From positions 24,293-88,292 of the forward strand of contig NZ_SMKN01000006.1 of assembly GCF_004348675.1 (NCBI RefSeq): 64,000 bases of DNA, written 5' to 3'. The translations under genes and the position numbers were made by a program. How positions within the stretch are numbered: the first letter of the stretch is position 1; every line of letters begins with the position of its first letter. The notes under the pieces are model-generated. The model was not told the origin of the DNA. It was given only the letters and a program-made list of their open reading frames with translations, and searched no databases. Shown here piece after piece: positions 61,743-64,000 of this stretch. This DNA is from Micromonospora sp. KC606. GTDB taxonomy: Bacteria; Actinomycetota; Actinomycetes; Mycobacteriales; Micromonosporaceae.

Positions 61743-61844
61743 ATGAAGGTCGAGAAGCTCACGGTGCAGACGGTCCGCGCCTCGGTGCACACGTCGAACC
61801 ACGCGACGCTGCGCAACGCCAGCGTCGCCTGGCGCAAGCGGTGA
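61743..61844 (+). CDS. 33-aa RiPP precursor peptide candidate
   Basis: Encodes a peptide starting MKVEKLTVQT and ending NASVAWRKR. It is basic, lacks cysteine, and is rich in Thr, Ser, Asn and His in its second half. GGAGGGGAGGTGA, a near-perfect Shine-Dalgarno sequence, lies five bases upstream, the strongest ribosome site seen in this window. A 14-bp hairpin follows, then a gene for a leader-peptide-binding (RRE) protein. This order is typical of RiPP clusters. The leader is probably the N-terminal half and the core the C-terminal half, but no known precursor family is recognised. Confidence 0.65.
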   Translation: MKVEKLTVQTVRASVHTSNHATLRNASVAWRKR

Positions 61845-61880
61845 CGCCGCTGAGCCGGCCCCCGGTGGGCCGGTGAACCG

Positions 61881-61915
61881 GGGGTGCGTGGGCGGATGTG
61901 GCGCCCACGCACCCC
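61881..61915 (+). terminator. Attenuator or partial terminator after the precursor gene
   Basis: GGGGTGCGTGGGCG pairs exactly with CGCCCACGCACCCC around a seven-base loop, 36 bases past the precursor stop and 29 before the next gene. Such hairpins let a precursor be made in excess of its enzymes. Confidence 0.7.
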
Positions 61916-61944
61916 TCCCAAGGCTAGATCCCTGATGAGGAGCT

Positions 61945-62733
61945 ATGGACTGGTCCCTGGCCGACCGCCCGCTGCGTCTCGCGCCCGGCGCCGCCGTCGT
62001 CCCCACGGCGGACGGCTTCCTGCTGGTCACGCCGACCGAGGACTTCATCACCATCGACGTCGAGCCCGGACGCCGGGACCTGGTCGCATCCCTGCTCGCC
62101 GGGGACCTCACCCCGCAGGCGGCGCTCGCGCGGGCCGCCGACGCCGCCGGGTTGCTCGACGCTCTGGCCGACGAGGGGCTTCTCGCGGGGGAGGAGGAAG
62201 CCGTTGCCGGGCCGGTGGTGCTGCTGGGCGACGGCGTCCTGGTCGAGCACCTGGGCCACCTGCTGGACGCCGAGCACACCGACGACATCGGCGGCGCGGC
62301 GCTGGTCGTCGCGTGCGCCGACTGGCTGCCCGACGCCCGCTGGCGTCGCCTGGACGCCGACTGCGCGGCGGCCGGAGTCGCCTGGCACCGCGGCTACGCC
62401 GAAGGTGGGCGCTGGTACGCCGGGCCGCTGTCCGTACCGGGTGCCGGGCCGAGCTACGCCGACCTGCGGTTGCGGCGGCTGGCCGCCAGCCCGTTCCCCG
62501 ACCAGTTGCTGGCCTACTGGGCCTGGCTCGACTCCGGTGGGCGACCGGCAGGTTCGCCCGAAGCGACGGGGGCGGCGGTGGTGGCGGGCCTCATCGCCGC
62601 GGACGTGCGCGCGTACCTGGCGGGCCGTCCCGTTCCCGGGGAGCGGACGCAGTACGGGGTGGACGTCACCGACGGGGTGCTCCGGCGGCACCCGGTGCTG
62701 CCGGTGCCGCCGGACGTGATGGTGCACGCGTGA
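61945..62733 (+). CDS. TOMM/RiPP leader-binding E1-like protein with RRE domain
   Basis: A 262-aa protein. The first 90 residues (LRLAPGAAVVPTADGFLLVT, then LLDALADEGLLAGEEE) fit a PqqD-like winged-helix RiPP recognition element. The rest (VVLLGDGVLVEHLGHLLDAE, then ALVVACADWLPDARW and PGAGPSYADLRLRR) resembles the degenerate ThiF/E1-like half of azoline-forming cyclodehydratases, without ATP or zinc-binding motifs. It would hold the precursor leader and present the core to a modifying enzyme encoded beyond the window. ATG 61945 is used; GAGGAG is close. The stop overlaps the next start (GTGA). Confidence 0.7.
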   Translation: MDWSLADRPLRLAPGAAVVPTADGFLLVTPTEDFITIDVEPGRRDLVASLLAGDLTPQAALARAADAAGLLDALADEGLLAGEEEAVAGPVVLLGDGVLVEHLGHLLDAEHTDDIGGAALVVACADWLPDARWRRLDADCAAAGVAWHRGYAEGGRWYAGPLSVPGAGPSYADLRLRRLAASPFPDQLLAYWAWLDSGGRPAGSPEATGAAVVAGLIAADVRAYLAGRPVPGERTQYGVDVTDGVLRRHPVLPVPPDVMVHA

Positions 62734-64000
62734 CCATCCGGGTCGGCACCGACGTGTGCGGGCTGGCCACCGACGTGTGGCTGCCCGACGGACCGGCGAC
62801 GGCGATGCTGGTGCGCACCCCGTACGGCACGCCGGGGCTGTGGCCGGAGGCGGCGGCGTACACGGCGGCCGGGTACGCCGTGGTCCTCCAGGACGTGCGA
62901 GGCAGGTTTCGATCCTCCGGCGACTTCGCCGCCGGGGCCGACGAGACCGCCGACGGGCACGCCGCCGTCGACTGGGTCACCCGCCAGCCCTGGTCGGACG
63001 GGCGGGTGGTGCTCGCCGGTACCGGGTACGAGGCGTACACCGCGTGGTGTGCCAGCGGCCATCCGGCGGTGGTCGGGGTGGTGAGCCGGCAGCCGTGGCC
63101 GGCGGGCGACGGGTTCCCGCCGGTGGACGCCGAACTGTGGTGGCGTACCGAGCACGGCAGCGGCCGGGTCGGCCACCCGGGCCTGACCCCACTGGCGACG
63201 GCCGTCGCCGATCTGCCGCTGGACGACGAGAAGCTGCCCGACGGGTGGCCGGTCGACGTCCGGCCCTGGCCGCCGAGCGCCGCCGACGTCGCGGTGCCGG
63301 GACGACGCGTCGACGAGGCGGTGGCGGCCTGCCGGGCGCCGTCGCTGCACATCGGCAGCTGGTACTGCCGGTCGGCGGCGGCGACCCTGCGGCACGCGGT
63401 GCTCGCCGCCGACGCCACCTGTGTGGTCGGTGGCTGGGTGTCGCCGTTGACCCACGAGTTGTCCGCCGAGTGCGCGATCGACGTGCCGGTCGATCCGGAC
63501 CCGTCGATCATCACGCTGCGGTGGCTCGCCGGCACGCGCGACGGCTGCCGGACGCTCTGGCTGGGCAGCGGAGCCTGGCGCGCGGGCTCCCCGGTGCCCG
63601 CGCCGACCGGCACCCGGACGCTGATCTCGACCTCCGACCCGGCCGAGCTGACCGCCGACCCGGCGCGGCCGTACCCGTCGCTGCCGCACTCGGCGGACCT
63701 CGGCCAGCTCACGGACGTTCCCGGCGCGCTGGTCACGACGGCGGCGGGCCCACTGGCCTTCCACGGTCACGCCACCTGTCTGCTCTCCGGCCGGGCGGAC
63801 GCCCCGTCGCAGCTCGTCGCGACCCTCGTGCACGACACCCCGACCGGGGTGCGCACGGTGCTGACCGACGGCGTCACGCAGGTGCCCGACGGGTCGTGGA
63901 CGGTCGAGATCACCTGCCACCCGGTCGCCGTCGACCTTCCCCCGGGGCACCGCCTGCGGCTGGAACTCACCACCAGCCGGTATCCCCGGCACCCCCGCCC
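62730..64000 (+). CDS. CocE/NonD-type alpha/beta hydrolase homologue lacking the nucleophile serine (3' partial)
   Basis: At least 423 residues, cut by the window end. CocE/PepX-like text: TPYGTPGLWPEAAAYTAAGY, then VLQDVRGRFRSSGDFA, and a C-terminal jelly-roll ending RLRLELTTSRYPRHPR. At the nucleophile elbow, where the family has GxSYxG, it reads AGTGYEAYTAW: glycine replaces serine. Unless another residue serves, it cannot act as a serine hydrolase, so a binding or structural role in RiPP maturation is possible. GTG 62730 overlaps the stop of the RRE gene, so the two are coupled. Confidence 0.8.
   Translation, partial: MTIRVGTDVCGLATDVWLPDGPATAMLVRTPYGTPGLWPEAAAYTAAGYAVVLQDVRGRFRSSGDFAAGADETADGHAAVDWVTRQPWSDGRVVLAGTGYEAYTAWCASGHPAVVGVVSRQPWPAGDGFPPVDAELWWRTEHGSGRVGHPGLTPLATAVADLPLDDEKLPDGWPVDVRPWPPSAADVAVPGRRVDEAVAACRAPSLHIGSWYCRSAAATLRHAVLAADATCVVGGWVSPLTHELSAECAIDVPVDPDPSIITLRWLAGTRDGCRTLWLGSGAWRAGSPVPAPTGTRTLISTSDPAELTADPARPYPSLPHSADLGQLTDVPGALVTTAAGPLAFHGHATCLLSGRADAPSQLVATLVHDTPTGVRTVLTDGVTQVPDGSWTVEITCHPVAVDLPPGHRLRLELTTSRYPRHPR

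Noticed and set aside
61622..61876. 84-codon frame overlapping the RiPP precursor in another frame
   Set aside because: It lacks a good ribosome site and reads through the strong Shine-Dalgarno sequence of the 33-codon frame; the shorter gene explains the signals better.
1..64000. CRISPR arrays, insertion sequences, rRNA genes
   Set aside because: No regularly spaced repeats, no transposase-like protein with flanking inverted repeats and no rRNA-like sequence were seen on reading through.

Overview
The window is high-GC actinobacterial DNA, most like Micromonosporaceae. I base this on the GC-rich third codon positions, the many GTG starts, the frequent ATGA/GTGA stop-start overlaps, an XRE (DUF5753)/DUF397 gene pair and a Vms1/Rv2629-type protein. 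No rRNA, tRNA or CRISPR array was seen. The dominant theme is uptake and breakdown of plant, fungal or host glycans and sugars, usually under a local LacI-type regulator with visible palindromic operators.

Layout. 1-7.2 kb: a secreted PAP2 phosphatase with a C-terminal beta-strand repeat (5' end outside the window), a Gfo/Idh/MocA dehydrogenase and a large GH38 alpha-mannosidase. 7.2-9.4 kb: a SulP anion transporter translationally coupled to a MerR regulator, with a MerR-like dyad upstream. 9.6-12.8 kb: an SDR and an amylo-alpha-1,6-glucosidase-like enzyme. 13-19.5 kb: a lacI / solute-binding protein / two-permease operon without ATPase, divergent from a second debranching-type glycosidase, with operators between them. 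19.5-25.2 kb: an accessory stretch with gene remnants, a sulfotransferase, an MFS exporter, a decayed non-coding kilobase and a GH5-CBM35 gene whose catalytic part has clearly lower GC. 25.6-27.2 kb: a GH43-ricin arabinanase-like enzyme. 27.7-28.9 kb: TerC under a probable yybP-ykoY manganese riboswitch. 29-31 kb: an XRE/DUF397 pair and three tiny overlapping genes.

31-37.8 kb holds two paralogous head-to-head transporter units. Each has a binding lipoprotein and one long polypeptide joining two Dpp-type permeases. One has a near-consensus IdeR/DmdR iron box and the other a Zur-like dyad, each 14 nt before its start codon. I infer metal or metallophore uptake with the two arms answering to different metals. 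37.8-42.5 kb: a LacI regulator diverging from an unusual GH35 beta-galactosidase-GalT fusion, followed by an FAD-dependent oxidoreductase. 44-58.2 kb: a complete L-rhamnose regulon (LacI regulator, ABC importer, mutarotase, isomerase, aldolase-dehydrogenase, kinase) continuing into lutABC, so the lactate made from rhamnose can go on to pyruvate. 58.4-61.5 kb: a Vms1/Rv2629-like protein, a shortened hypothetical gene and an MFS exporter.

61.5-64 kb is the start of a probable RiPP cluster: a 33-residue precursor-like gene with a perfect Shine-Dalgarno sequence, a strong hairpin, an RRE/TOMM E1-like leader-binding protein and a CocE/NonD hydrolase homologue whose nucleophile serine is replaced by glycine. 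The cluster runs off the window, so its modification chemistry cannot be read here. The RiPP locus and the dual-metal transporter pair are my best candidates for undescribed systems.
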